From: Nocardia flavorosea
GTDB taxonomy: Bacteria > Actinomycetota > Actinomycetes > Mycobacteriales > Mycobacteriaceae
Direction: 5' to 3'
NCBI RefSeq assembly: GCF_015477805.1
Contig: NZ_JADLQL010000004.1
Location: forward strand, 62,001-126,000
Length of the DNA: 64,000 nt
The stretch's first letter is position 1, and each line of letters opens with the position of its first letter. The translations under genes were made by a program, and so were the position numbers. Shown piece by piece: positions 49,687 through 58,937 of this stretch. The notes beneath the pieces are model-generated. The model saw nothing but the letters and a program-made list of their open reading frames with translations, made no database searches and had not been told where the DNA came from.

Positions 49687-51045
49687 ATGACAGTGACGAT
49701 GGCATTGTTCACGCGGGACCTGCGCGTCCACGACAATCCGGTGCTGTCGGCCGCCGCACGAGTATCGCAAGTGCTGCCGGTGTTCGTTGTAGACGAAACG
49801 ATCTGCGGCACAGTCTATATGAGTGCGAACAAGGCGGCTTTCCTGGTGGCTGCACTGGCCGATCTGGACCAGGAGCTGCGTCGGTTGGGTGGGCAGCTGA
49901 TGATTCGCCACGGCGATACGGTGCGGGAAGTATGCCGGTTGGTCCGGCAGTACTCGGTCGGCGAAGTACATATCGCCGAGGATGTCAGCGCCTACAGTCG
50001 CCGCCGCGAAGACCGGTTGCGCACGGAGCTGGCAGGGTCGGATTGCCGGTTGCATGTGCACGCCGGCAGCATCACCGTCGCCGCGCCCGGCCGGCTCACC
50101 CCCAGCGGGGGCCGCGACCATTTCGCGGTCTTCACGCCCTACCACCGTCGCTGGACCCAGCTCCCGGTGCGCGCTCCGCTGCCCGTACCGCAACACATCC
50201 GGTTACCGGACAACGCCGGAACCGAGCCGGTCCCCGCCGCGACGGACCTCACACCGGGCACCCGCTCGCCGGAGGCGGCGCCGGGAGGCGAATCCACCGG
50301 ACGGCGTATCGCGCGGAAATGGTTGCGCACCGATATCGGCTCCTACGCAGATCGCCACGACGATCTCGCCGCCGACGCGACCTCGCGGCTTTCGCCGTAT
50401 CTGCATTTCGGCTGCCTGTCCGCAACCGAACTGGTGTATCGCAGCGATCCGTCGGCGCCCGGTACCGCCGCCTTCGTACGACAACTGGCTTGGCGCGACT
50501 TCCACCATCAAATGCTCCGGGCACGGCCAGAGCTCACCCACCGCGACTACCGGCCACGCAACGACCGCTGGCACGACGACCCGGTGCTGCTGACGGCATG
50601 GCGGGCCGGGCAGACCGGTTATCCGATCGTGGACGCCGGGATGCGGCAGCTCGCCGCCCAGGGCTGGATGCACAACCGGGCCCGGATGATCACCGCAAGC
50701 TTCCTGACCAAAACCCTGTATCTGGATTGGCGCCGCGGCGCGCGGCATTTCCTGGCGTTGCTCGCCGACGGCGATATGGCCAACAACCAGCTCAACTGGC
50801 AATGGGTGGCCGGTACCGGAGCCGATACGAGGCCGAACCGTGTGCTCAACCCGCTCCGCCAGGCCGAGCGGTACGACCCCGACGGGGCATACGTGCGCCG
50901 CTGGGTCCCGGAACTCGCCCACCTGCGTGGCTCCGATATCCACCGGCCGTGGCGCGGGCACCCGAACGGAGTCGCCGGCTATCCGGCCCGGATCGTCGAT
51001 CACGAGCAGTCAGCACGTGAGTTCCTCGCGACCCGGCACGGATAG
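49687..51045 (+). CDS. phrB: deoxyribodipyrimidine photolyase
   Basis: The protein has 452 residues from ATG 49687. An N-terminal alpha/beta antenna domain begins MALFTRDLRVHDNPVL. The FAD domain shows TSRLSPYLHFGCLSATELV, FVRQLAWRDFHHQML, YPIVDAGMRQLAAQGWMHNR and DGDMANNQLNWQWVAG, including the Trp/Asn/Met residues of class I CPD photolyases. It repairs cyclobutane pyrimidine dimers with blue light. It is preceded by the SDR-DUF2867 gene, probably co-transcribed. A small chance of a cryptochrome-like function remains. Confidence 0.93.
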   Translation: MTVTMALFTRDLRVHDNPVLSAAARVSQVLPVFVVDETICGTVYMSANKAAFLVAALADLDQELRRLGGQLMIRHGDTVREVCRLVRQYSVGEVHIAEDVSAYSRRREDRLRTELAGSDCRLHVHAGSITVAAPGRLTPSGGRDHFAVFTPYHRRWTQLPVRAPLPVPQHIRLPDNAGTEPVPAATDLTPGTRSPEAAPGGESTGRRIARKWLRTDIGSYADRHDDLAADATSRLSPYLHFGCLSATELVYRSDPSAPGTAAFVRQLAWRDFHHQMLRARPELTHRDYRPRNDRWHDDPVLLTAWRAGQTGYPIVDAGMRQLAAQGWMHNRARMITASFLTKTLYLDWRRGARHFLALLADGDMANNQLNWQWVAGTGADTRPNRVLNPLRQAERYDPDGAYVRRWVPELAHLRGSDIHRPWRGHPNGVAGYPARIVDHEQSAREFLATRHG

Positions 51046-51058
51046 CGCCGTAATCGAC

Positions 51059-51250
51059 GTGTTGACAAGCGGCCCCGAGGAGGGAACCCCAACGGCTGAA
51101 ACACGCCGGCGAGTATTCGACGCCGCCGTCGACGAGTTCCGACGCACGGGTACGGCAGGCGCGGGTGTGGGCGCCATCATCCTCGGCACGGCCCACGGGT
51201 GCGCACGGGATGACCGGCCCGTCCGGCGGCGGGTTCACGAGTACTTGTAG
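51059..51250 (+). pseudogene. N-terminal stub of a TetR regulator
   Basis: From GTG 51059, without a ribosome site, about 40 residues read TAETRRRVFDAAVDEFRRTG, then TAGAGVGAII, the first helices of a TetR protein. The recognition helix and all of the ligand domain are missing. The frame ends after 63 codons while overlapping the 3' end of the next gene on the other strand by 16 bases. A deletion at about 51170 is the likely cause. Confidence 0.6.
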
Positions 51251-52089
51251 AACCCCTCCCCCGTCGCGACGCCGAGCTTGCCCTTGTCGATGTAGTTGTC
51301 CTTCAGCCAGGCGGCGAGTTCGCGGGTGTCCTCGCTCGCGACGAGGATGTTGTACGGGGTGTTCAACCCGATCACGTCGAGGATCTGGAACGGGCCCATC
51401 GGCGCGCCCGTGGCGATTCGCCAGGTCTTGTCGACGGCTTCCGGTTCGGCGTAGTCGCCGGCGGCGAGTTCGATCGCGGAATTCAGGAACGGCACCAGCA
51501 ACGAGTTCAGGACGTAGCCGGACTTCTCTTTGTGCACCTCGATCGGCACCATGCCGATCGAGGACGCGAAATCGACGACCGCCCGGAAGACCTGTTTCTC
51601 GGTCCGGTCGGTGCCCATCACCTCGGCGGTGTTGAATTTCCACACCTGGTTGGCGAAGTGCAGGGCCAGGAACCGGCCGGGGCGGCCGGTGAAGTCGCGC
51701 ATATCGCTGGGCAGCAGGGTGGAGGAATTCGTCGCGAAGATCGTGTGGTCGGGCGCTACGGCGGCGAGCTTCTGATAGGTCTGCCGTTTGATCTCCAGGA
51801 CCTCCGGGACGGCCTCGATCACCAGGTCGGCGTCTGCGACAGCGGCCGCGAGATCGGTGGTGAGAGCGATCCGCGCGCGAGCCTGCTCGGTCTGCTCGGC
51901 GGTCGCACCCATCACCTCGTCACGGTAGGTGGCGGCGAGACCGGCGACCCGGTCGGAGGCCGCGTCCAGGGCGGCCTGGCTGATGTCGTAGGCCTGTACG
52001 GGGTAGCCGTGGTAGGCGGTCTGGTAGGCGATCTGCGAACCGAGCACTCCGGTGCCCAGGACTGTGACCGCGCGAATCTCGATGGCCAT
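51235..52089 (-). CDS. 3-hydroxyacyl-CoA dehydrogenase
   Basis: The protein has 284 residues from ATG 52089, with AAGGAGAA upstream. The Rossmann VTVLGTGVLGSQIAYQ, the catalytic Ser/His/Asn set in FATNSSTLLPSDM, ALHFANQVWKFNTAEVM and SGYVLNSLLVPFLNSA, and the C-terminal APMGPFQILDVIGL are the short-chain 3-hydroxyacyl-CoA dehydrogenase pattern. One point differs from FadB-like enzymes: HF is kept but the usual HFFNP is HFANQ. It oxidises a 3-hydroxyacyl-CoA with NAD in beta-oxidation. It is divergent from a TetR gene. Confidence 0.85.
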   Translation of the reverse strand: MAIEIRAVTVLGTGVLGSQIAYQTAYHGYPVQAYDISQAALDAASDRVAGLAATYRDEVMGATAEQTEQARARIALTTDLAAAVADADLVIEAVPEVLEIKRQTYQKLAAVAPDHTIFATNSSTLLPSDMRDFTGRPGRFLALHFANQVWKFNTAEVMGTDRTEKQVFRAVVDFASSIGMVPIEVHKEKSGYVLNSLLVPFLNSAIELAAGDYAEPEAVDKTWRIATGAPMGPFQILDVIGLNTPYNILVASEDTRELAAWLKDNYIDKGKLGVATGEGFYKYS

Positions 52090-52255
52090 CGTGTTCTCCT
52101 TACCGGTCGTATCGAGCGGGATTCCGGGACGATCACGGGCATGTGCAGACCAGTAGACCAGGATCGGCCGGCGCGGTGCGCGGTCCGGGCAGTCGTACCG
52201 TTTGCGATCACATAACGACTGGCACGGCAGGCGATACCCAGGGGTTTCAATCAAT

Positions 52256-52276
52256 ATTTCAATCATTGATTGAAAT
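52256..52276. promoter_or_regulatory. perfect 21-bp palindrome, likely TetR operator
   Basis: The arms ATTTCAATCA and TGATTGAAAT are exact reverse complements around one T. A further half-site TTTCAATCA lies 12 bases upstream at 52245. The site is 28 bases before the TetR ATG at 52305 and 167 bases from the divergent dehydrogenase start. Confidence 0.75.
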
Positions 52277-52304
52277 TTGGGTGGAGCGGTGGTTCACTAC
52301 GCGT

Positions 52305-52883
52305 ATGCCCCAGAACGTCTCGGCCGCCACCCGGGAACGTTTGCTCACGGCGGCCGAACGGCTGCTGCTGACCGAACGCTACGACGAGGTCTCGGTGCGC
52401 CGCATCTGCGCCGAGGCGGGCGCCAACGCCGCGGCCGTCCACTATCACTTCGGCTCCAAGGAGGCCCTGCTCGCGGCTCTGCTCGAAGACCGGCTCGGCG
52501 CACTGTGGGCGGACCGGCTGGCCGAAGCCACCGCCGCGCCGCGCGCGGTCGCCGAAATCGTGGACGCGGTCCTGGCGCCGTTCACCGAACTGGCCGCCGA
52601 TCCGCTGGGCCGGCTGCATCTGCGCCTGCTCGCGCAATGCGTGATCGGCCGGCAGGTCCTGCACTGGCAACAGCAGTGGTTCCGGATCGATTCCTGGTCC
52701 GGGCTGCTGCCGCAGGTAGACGAACGCGAGAGCCGATACCGCTGGATGCTCGCCTTCGACCTCATCATCATGCGTTTCGGCGCAGCCGCCGCCGAAGACC
52801 GCCCGCTGTCCCCGCATACCGCGGCGACCCTGCGCGATTTCGTCGTCGCCGGGCTCACCGCACCGACCGGAGACCACCGATGA
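52305..52883 (+). CDS. TetR family regulator
   Basis: The protein has 192 residues from ATG 52305. The helix-turn-helix VSVRRICAEAGANAAAVHYHFGSKEAL near residues 28-58 and the C-terminal helical domain (IDSWSGLLPQVDERESRY) are of normal size. A perfect 21-bp palindrome lies just upstream. The OYE-type gene follows 64 bases later on the same strand, and the 3-hydroxyacyl-CoA dehydrogenase is divergent, so this regulator probably controls all three. Confidence 0.85.
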   Translation: MPQNVSAATRERLLTAAERLLLTERYDEVSVRRICAEAGANAAAVHYHFGSKEALLAALLEDRLGALWADRLAEATAAPRAVAEIVDAVLAPFTELAADPLGRLHLRLLAQCVIGRQVLHWQQQWFRIDSWSGLLPQVDERESRYRWMLAFDLIIMRFGAAAAEDRPLSPHTAATLRDFVVAGLTAPTGDHR

Positions 52884-52947
52884 GTCGCAGCCCCGACTCC
52901 CACCGCGGCCTCCGCGAACCATACATATCAGCCACGAAGGAGATTCG

Positions 52948-54150
52948 GTGAACGACGTATTCGCACCCACCACCCTGGGCCCACTCAACCTGCGCAACCG
53001 GGTGATCAAGGCCGCGACCTTCGAGGGGCGCACCCCGGACGCGCTGGTCACCGACGATCTCATCGAATTCCACCGTGAAGTGGCCGCCGGTGGGGTCGCG
53101 ATGACGACGGTGGCCTACTGCGCGGTGGCGCCCGGTGGCCGCACCGACCGGCACCAGATCTATATGCGCCCCGAAGCCGTCCCCGGCCTGCGCCGGCTCA
53201 CCGATGCGGTCCATGCCGAGGGCGCGGCGGCCAGTGCGCAGATCGGGCACGCCGGCCCGGTCGCCAATGCCGCGTCCAACCGGGTCCCGGCGGTGGCGCC
53301 GAGCCGTTTCTTCAGCCCGCTCGGTATGGCCCCGATGAAGGTGCCCACCATCGCCGAGATCGGTGAGCTCGTCGCCGCCCACGCCGACGCGGCGAAACTC
53401 GCGGTCGAATCCGGATTCGACGCGGTGGAAATCCATTTCGGGCACAACTATCTGGCGAGTTCGTTTCTGAGCCCGATACTGAACCGGCGCAAGGATATCT
53501 ACGGCGGTTCGCTCGAGAACCGGGCCCGCTTCGCCCGCGAAATAGCCCGCGCGGTCCGCGAGGCGGTCGGCGACCGGATCGCGGTGACCGCGAAACTCAA
53601 TATGGAAGACGGTATCCGGGGTGGTTTCACGCTTCCGGAATCGCTGCAGGTGGCTTCCTGGCTGGAGGCCGACGACGCGCTCGACGCGCTGGAACTCACC
53701 GCGGGCAGTTCGCTGCTGAACCCGATGCTGCTGTTCCACGGCGCGGCGCCCCGCAAGGAATTCGCGAAAACCCTGCCGGCGCCGACGCGGTGGGGTTTCC
53801 GGATGGTCGGCAAGGCGTTCCTGCGCGAATACCCCTATGAGAAGGCGTATCTGCTGGAACGGGCCCGCCAGTTCCGCCGGGAGCTGTCCATGCCGCTGGT
53901 TCTGCTCGGTGGTATCACCGATCTGGAGTCGATGCAGCTGGCCATGGCGGAGGGCTTCGAGTTCGTCGCCATGGGCCGGGCGCTGCTGCGAGAGCCGGAT
54001 CTGTTGCGGCGCATCGAATCCGATGCCGCCACCGAATCGGCCTGCGTGCACTGCAACGAATGTATGCCGACGATCTACAGTCGCACGCGGTGCGTACTGC
54101 GGCTCGACCCGCCGCGACCGGCGACGACTCGGGCCGCGGAAGGCCGGTAG
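52948..54150 (+). CDS. OYE-type NADH:flavin oxidoreductase
   Basis: The protein has 400 residues from GTG 52948, with AAGGAGAT upstream. It is an FMN-dependent TIM barrel of the old yellow enzyme family: TLGPLNLRNRVIKAATFEG, GVAMTTVAYCAVAP, QIGHAGP, AVEIHFGHNYLASSFLSPIL with the catalytic His/Asn region, and a late LGGITDLESMQLAMAEGFEFVAMGR. The C-terminus has four Cys (CVHCNECMPTIYSRTRC), a spacing that resembles but does not equal the [4Fe-4S] site of dienoyl-CoA reductases. It reduces activated C=C bonds, perhaps of CoA-linked lipid or steroid products. Confidence 0.87.
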   Translation: MNDVFAPTTLGPLNLRNRVIKAATFEGRTPDALVTDDLIEFHREVAAGGVAMTTVAYCAVAPGGRTDRHQIYMRPEAVPGLRRLTDAVHAEGAAASAQIGHAGPVANAASNRVPAVAPSRFFSPLGMAPMKVPTIAEIGELVAAHADAAKLAVESGFDAVEIHFGHNYLASSFLSPILNRRKDIYGGSLENRARFAREIARAVREAVGDRIAVTAKLNMEDGIRGGFTLPESLQVASWLEADDALDALELTAGSSLLNPMLLFHGAAPRKEFAKTLPAPTRWGFRMVGKAFLREYPYEKAYLLERARQFRRELSMPLVLLGGITDLESMQLAMAEGFEFVAMGRALLREPDLLRRIESDAATESACVHCNECMPTIYSRTRCVLRLDPPRPATTRAAEGR

Positions 54151-54366
54151 TCCGCCGCGGCAGCACGAACCGGGTGTTCGCCCGACTCGCATCGGGTGGG
54201 TCCATCGCGACCCGTCCGGTGGTCCGCAAGACCGATTAACGGACACCTATTGAATGTGCCGTTGTTTAGCGGTATGGTTCTGGCTATCGAAATCGCGCTT
54301 CTCTCAGTGCGATTGCCCGTAGACCACCCGCCCACGCGGCGGGGACGACCGATAGAGGACCGAACC

Positions 54367-54741
54367 ATGCGCCGTAGCCCACGCATCCAACGATTCGTCA
54401 CCCGCATCGCCGCCACCGCCGTGATCGCGGTGGCACCGCTGGCCGTCACCGCCGTTCCCGCACTGGCCGATCCGGTGGCGGTCACCGCGAGCGACGAGGC
54501 CGGCGAGGTGAGCCGTCCGGGCCGGCACGGTCACGGCTGGAACGGCCGCCACGATCACAGCTGGAACGGCCGCCACGATCACGGCGCCGGCTGGGACCGC
54601 GGCTACCGCAACCGGCATCGCCACGGCCACCCCGGCTGGAACCGCGGATGGAACCACGGCCACGGTTACGGGCACGGTTACGGGCACGGCCACGGTTTCG
54701 GTCTGCCCTGGTCCCTGCCGGGTACCGGCAGCGCGTTCTGA
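54367..54741 (+). CDS. secreted His-rich protein
   Basis: The protein has 124 residues from ATG 54367, with AGAGGA upstream. A signal peptide (RIAATAVIAVAPLAVTAVPALA) is followed by about 85 residues in which WNGRHDH units, HGHGYGHGYGHGHG and other His/Gly/Arg/Trp repeats dominate: roughly one residue in four is His. There is no Cys. Export to the envelope and metal chelation (Zn, Ni or Cu) are likely from composition. No transporter or metal regulator is next to it, so a specific metal cannot be named. A strong hairpin follows. Confidence 0.75.
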   Translation: MRRSPRIQRFVTRIAATAVIAVAPLAVTAVPALADPVAVTASDEAGEVSRPGRHGHGWNGRHDHSWNGRHDHGAGWDRGYRNRHRHGHPGWNRGWNHGHGYGHGYGHGHGFGLPWSLPGTGSAF

Positions 54742-54774
54742 CCTGTCCGGCGGCTCGCTGCCAGCAGGTGCCTA

Positions 54775-54820
54775 CGGGATGGGCGCGGCGCAGTCGGCGA
54801 TCGGCGCCGCGCCCATCCCG
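54775..54820. terminator. 17-bp-stem hairpin between convergent genes
   Basis: The arms CGGGATGGGCGCGGCGC and GCGCCGCGCCCATCCCG are exact complements around a 12-base loop. It lies between the stops of the His-rich gene and glutamate decarboxylase and probably ends both transcripts. Confidence 0.75.
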
Positions 54821-54827
54821 CCGGCGC

Positions 54828-56267
54828 TCAGGTGTCCTCGCCCGCCGGCGAGGACGACCGGATATCGGCATCGGCGCCGTGCGAGAACGCCGCGGATTCC
54901 GTGCCCCGCTGCGGCGCCCGCTGGGCACGCAGCCGCGGCAATGCCCGTTCGAACGCACCGATGAGCAGATCCGCCAGATCATGGCTGAAACCGTTGCGCA
55001 CCACGATGCGCAACACCGCCAGGTCCTGCCGATCGGCCGGGAAGGTGTAGGCGGGTACCAGCCAGCCCTGTTCGCGCAGGGCCGCGGATACGTCGAATAC
55101 CGAGTACCCGGTCTCCTCCGGCGCCAGCGTGAAGGCGAAAACCGGGAGCTGGCGTCCATCGGTGATCAGCCGGAACGGGCCCAGCCGCGCGATCCGGTCG
55201 GCCAATGCCGCGGCGACTTCCCGCGAGTACCCCTGCACGCGTTCGTAACCGCGACGACCCAGCCGCAGGAAGGTGTAGTACTGCGCCACCACCTGCGCAC
55301 CGGGCCGGGAGAAATTCAGCGCGAAGGTCGGCATCTGGCCGCCGAGATAATTGACCCGGAACACCAGATCGTCCGGTAGCGCGGCGGTATCGCGCCACAG
55401 CACCCAGCCCACACCCGGATAGACCAACCCGTACTTATGTCCCGAGGTGTTGATCGAGGCCACCCGCGGCAGCCGGAAATCCCATTCCAGGTCCGGATCG
55501 CAGAACGGGGCGAACATGGCGCCGGACGCGCCGTCCACATGCACCGGAACATCCCAGCCGCGTTCGTCGCGAAGCCGGTCCAGTGCGGCGCAGATCTCGG
55601 CAACCGGTTCGTAGCTGCCGTCGAACGTGGACCCGAGCACCGCCACCACACCGATGGTGTTCTCATCGCAATGCGACGCCGCCTCATCGGCCGTCAGATG
55701 GAACCGCTCCCCCGACATCGGCACCAGCCGTGCCTCGACATCCCAGTAATCGGCGAACTTCTCCCAGCACACCTGGACATTGGCGCCCATCACCAGATTG
55801 GGCCGGTCGGTCGTTTGCCCGGCCGCGCGCCGCCGCCGCTGCCACCGCCGTTTCAACGCCAGCCCGGCGAGCATGCACGCCTCACTCGATCCGGTGGTCG
55901 AACAGCCGACGGCATGGCCGGGATCCTCGGCATGCCAGAGATCGGCGAGTATCCGCACACACCGTTGCTCGAGTTCCGCGGTGCGCGGGTATTCGTCCTT
56001 GTCGATCATGTTCTTGTCGAAGCATTCACTCATCAACGTCTGCGCTGCCGGCTCCATCCAGGTGGTGACGAAAGTCGCCAGATTGAGCCGGGCGTTACCG
56101 TCGAGCAGGAGTTCGTCGTGCACGATCTGGTAGGCGGTATCGCTGTCGATTTCGTCGGCGGGCAGCCGGTTGCGCGGCACCTCGAGCGGTTCCCGGGTGA
56201 ACACGGGGTTCACCGCGACCCGATCACGATCGTTGCCCGGCGAGTGCGCCGGATGGGTCAACGCCAT
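54828..56267 (-). CDS. gadB: glutamate decarboxylase
   Basis: The protein has 479 residues from ATG 56267, with AGAGGTG upstream. PLP-binding motifs are HVDGASGAM with D245 and SINTSGHKYG with the Schiff-base Lys278; VGCSTTGSSEACMLAGL near residue 120 fits the phosphate site. It makes GABA and CO2 from glutamate in the cytosol, contributing to acid resistance or GABA metabolism. The N- and C-terminal extensions are of normal length. It has no GABA antiporter next to it. It converges with the His-rich gene. Confidence 0.93.
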   Translation of the reverse strand: MALTHPAHSPGNDRDRVAVNPVFTREPLEVPRNRLPADEIDSDTAYQIVHDELLLDGNARLNLATFVTTWMEPAAQTLMSECFDKNMIDKDEYPRTAELEQRCVRILADLWHAEDPGHAVGCSTTGSSEACMLAGLALKRRWQRRRRAAGQTTDRPNLVMGANVQVCWEKFADYWDVEARLVPMSGERFHLTADEAASHCDENTIGVVAVLGSTFDGSYEPVAEICAALDRLRDERGWDVPVHVDGASGAMFAPFCDPDLEWDFRLPRVASINTSGHKYGLVYPGVGWVLWRDTAALPDDLVFRVNYLGGQMPTFALNFSRPGAQVVAQYYTFLRLGRRGYERVQGYSREVAAALADRIARLGPFRLITDGRQLPVFAFTLAPEETGYSVFDVSAALREQGWLVPAYTFPADRQDLAVLRIVVRNGFSHDLADLLIGAFERALPRLRAQRAPQRGTESAAFSHGADADIRSSSPAGEDT

Positions 56268-56727
56268 GCAACACCTCTGTGTTCAGTGGCGCGCCTGCGT
56301 GGCACGCGGGGGGCGGCCTCGGTGTTCAGCACTCGACAGTCGCGACCACCGCATCACATCGGACCCGGGACGCGGGAGCAGGCCGGAGTTTCTGCGTGCC
56401 TCGGCGACGCGGCCGGGGTACGTTCGCCGATGTGGTGACATCCGGGGTATGTCCCGAGTATGTACTGGTCGACGGCGTGTCGACCGGATCACCGGTGAGC
56501 CCGGCGTGCCGACGGCGCGTACCACATCGCCACCGCCCTGCCGAGATGGACCGGCCGAGCTTCGACCGGCTCGCAGCGCTCCGGACGGCACCGGGCGCGT
56601 TAGGGTTGAGTGGGCCACCCGAAATACCGCGACCGGCCCGACGGCGCGGCCGACGGAGGGGGCCCGGGTTGTTCGATCGCTGCTCGCCGACATCATGGCT
56701 CCGCAATCACCTGACAAGGAGATCCGC
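56268..56727. other. intergenic, nothing recognised
   Basis: These 460 bases lie between the divergent gad and PhnB-like genes. I see no gene, strong repeat or hairpin. They should contain both promoters. Confidence 0.35.
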
Positions 56728-57150
56728 GTGAAATCCGTCAACCCTTACCTCATGTTCAACGGCAACGCCGAAGAGGCGTTCACCTTCTATCGATCCGTAT
56801 TCGGCGGCGACCTCCAACTGATCCGCTTCGGCGATATGGGCGAGGCGGAGAATCTGCCCGCCGAGGCCAAGAACCTGGTGGCGCATGTGGCGCTGCCGCT
56901 CAACGGTGTCGAGCAGATACTGATGGGCTCGGACTGCCCGCCCGGGCAGACCGTCGATATTTCCACCCGCCCGAACTTCACGGTATGCCTCGAACTCAGC
57001 GATCAGGAGGAGGCGCGGCGGCTGTTCGACGCCCTCGCCGTCGGCGGCACCGTCGATATGCATCTGGCCAAAACGGAGTGGACCGAACTGTTCGGGATGC
57101 TGACCGACCGGTTCTCCATCCCGTGGATGTTCGATTTCGGCGGTCAGTAG
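56728..57150 (+). CDS. PhnB-like VOC family protein
   Basis: The protein has 140 residues from GTG 56728, with AAGGAGAT upstream. It follows the PhnB/3-demethylubiquinone-methyltransferase-like VOC pattern: VNPYLMFNGNAEEAFTFYRS and VFGGDLQLIRFGDM at the N-terminus, a central VAHVALPLNGVEQILMGSD and the tail WTELFGMLTDRFSIPWMFD. Members bind small ligands, sometimes with a metal, and some confer antibiotic tolerance. The metal residues typical of glyoxalase are not clearly kept, so the activity is unknown. Confidence 0.85.
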   Translation: MKSVNPYLMFNGNAEEAFTFYRSVFGGDLQLIRFGDMGEAENLPAEAKNLVAHVALPLNGVEQILMGSDCPPGQTVDISTRPNFTVCLELSDQEEARRLFDALAVGGTVDMHLAKTEWTELFGMLTDRFSIPWMFDFGGQ

Positions 57151-57239
57151 CGCGGCCTGCCGGATCGGGGCGTTCGCCCGGTGGGCTGGTCGCTACCGGC
57201 GCCGCGCGCCACACACGCCCCGGCCCGCGAACCGGTGCA

Positions 57240-58847
57240 CTACCCGCGGCCGGAACCGCGCATCGCCACCGCGATCCGGCCGCTCATCGGAATTCGGAAG
57301 ACCTCCGGCAGCCACGGCGCGCGCCGGTGGTGCGGGCGGCTCCGGTTCACCCAGAGCGGATTGGATTCGTCCCGGCGATAGACGGCGAGCTGCCCGGCCA
57401 CGGAGAACCGCAGATGAGTCGCGCTGCCGATCACCTCGCCGTCGGCAGCGAGCGCCTCCGGCTCGGGTAGATGCACATACAACTCGGGCAGCTGGCGTTC
57501 GCCGTAGACCCGGCTGTGCCCGATCGCGGCCGATACCAGCGCGATCACCGCACGCGTGCGCGACCACCGCAGATCGGCGCGCAGCCAGCGCACATCCAGC
57601 AACCCGGAATCGAGCCGATCCCGGAACGCCGGTACCGCGCCGTGCGGATGGTAGGGACCGTTGCCGACGAACAGGAACCACACCCGCTGCCAGCGCCCGT
57701 CCAGGAAGATCTCGATGGGCTCGGCGCGGCGCAGGGTGACCACCAGCGCGGCGGCGAAGGCCGGCCATTTGCCCCAGCGTTTCTGCCATTTCTCCCGCAA
57801 CCGGACCAGGTCCGGATAGGAGCCGAGACTGAACGTATTGATCAGGTGCCTTGTACGGGTCCGGTTTTCGTCCCCGTATTCGACCGCGGCGATATCGACC
57901 GCCACGGCTTCGCCGACGCCGGTCGCGTCGATCACTTCGCGCAGATCGTAGACACCCAGATCGCGGGCGAAATGGTTCAGCGTGCCGGTGGGGATCACGA
58001 CCAGCGGCAGTTCCCTGCGCAGCGCGAACGCGGCCACGGCCGCCACCGTGCCGTCCCCGCCGGCCACGCCGACCGCCAGCACCGGCTCCTGCTGCGCGTC
58101 CACCGCCTGTTCCAGCTGAACGGCACAATCCATATCCGGGCGGGTCCGCAGCACCGTCGCCGCGGGCAGGGCGGCGGCGATATCGTCGGTGGGATCGTAG
58201 TTCGGGTCCCCGGAGACCGGGTTGACCATCACCACCAGCCCCTTACCGTCGGCGAGAACGGGCACTTCGGGAACGAGGCCGGCCTGCGCCTCGTCGGATT
58301 CACGCACCGGCCACCAGCGCCGGGTGGCCAGCGCGATCCCGGAACCGACGGCCGCGCCGACCAGCACGTCCGACCCCCAGTGCACGCCGGTATGCACCCG
58401 CGAGTAGGCGACCGCGGCCGCCACCGGCGCCACCAGCAGCGCGGTACGCGGGCTCTCCATCGCTACCGCCGTGGCGAACGCGGCCGCGCTGGCACTGTGC
58501 CCGGAGGGGAACGACGAGGAGGTCGGCGCCGGTACCAGCCGACGGTGGACGGGCATCAGTTCGGCAGCCGGCCGGCGGCGCGCGAAAACGGATTTGAGTA
58601 CCACGTTCGTCACGAAACTGGCGCCGGCCACCGAGGCGACCCCGCGCACCGCAGCCCGCCGCGTCGACCCGCTGCGGGAGGCCAGCAGCGCCGCACCGGC
58701 CAGCCACAGCACACCGTGGTCGGCGCCCGCGGTGAGGCGCAGCAGACCGGCATCGGCCTTCGAGGCAGGCAACCCCGCCACCGTATCGCCCACCGCGCGA
58801 TCGATTCGGCCGATCCTGCGGAACCTACGGCGCGTCCACCTACTCAC
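57240..58847 (-). CDS. PAP2 phosphatase-diacylglycerol kinase-like fusion protein
   Basis: The protein has 535 residues from GTG 58847. The N-terminal part, about 30-210, is a PAP2-type membrane phosphatase with KSVFARRRPAAEL, SSFPSGHSASAAAFATAVA and SRVHTGVHWGSDVLVGA, the three motifs of the vanadium-chloroperoxidase fold. The C-terminal part is a lipid kinase-like domain (VMVNPVSGD, GGDGTVAAVA, VIPTGTLNHFARDLG). The family handles diacylglycerol/phosphatidate in mycolate-producing bacteria. The first Met of the open frame lies further upstream, but the family start fits GTG 58847. Confidence 0.85.
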   Translation of the reverse strand: MSRWTRRRFRRIGRIDRAVGDTVAGLPASKADAGLLRLTAGADHGVLWLAGAALLASRSGSTRRAAVRGVASVAGASFVTNVVLKSVFARRRPAAELMPVHRRLVPAPTSSSFPSGHSASAAAFATAVAMESPRTALLVAPVAAAVAYSRVHTGVHWGSDVLVGAAVGSGIALATRRWWPVRESDEAQAGLVPEVPVLADGKGLVVMVNPVSGDPNYDPTDDIAAALPAATVLRTRPDMDCAVQLEQAVDAQQEPVLAVGVAGGDGTVAAVAAFALRRELPLVVIPTGTLNHFARDLGVYDLREVIDATGVGEAVAVDIAAVEYGDENRTRTRHLINTFSLGSYPDLVRLREKWQKRWGKWPAFAAALVVTLRRAEPIEIFLDGRWQRVWFLFVGNGPYHPHGAVPAFRDRLDSGLLDVRWLRADLRWSRTRAVIALVSAAIGHSRVYGERQLPELYVHLPEPEALAADGEVIGSATHLRFSVAGQLAVYRRDESNPLWVNRSRPHHRRAPWLPEVFRIPMSGRIAVAMRGSGRG

Positions 58848-58937
58848 CCGACCGACACTACCCAGCGCGGCCCTGCCCCCGCGACTCCACGGGGTACCGG
58901 CGGATTCGCCGGGCAGGCACCAAAACTCGGCCCCCAC

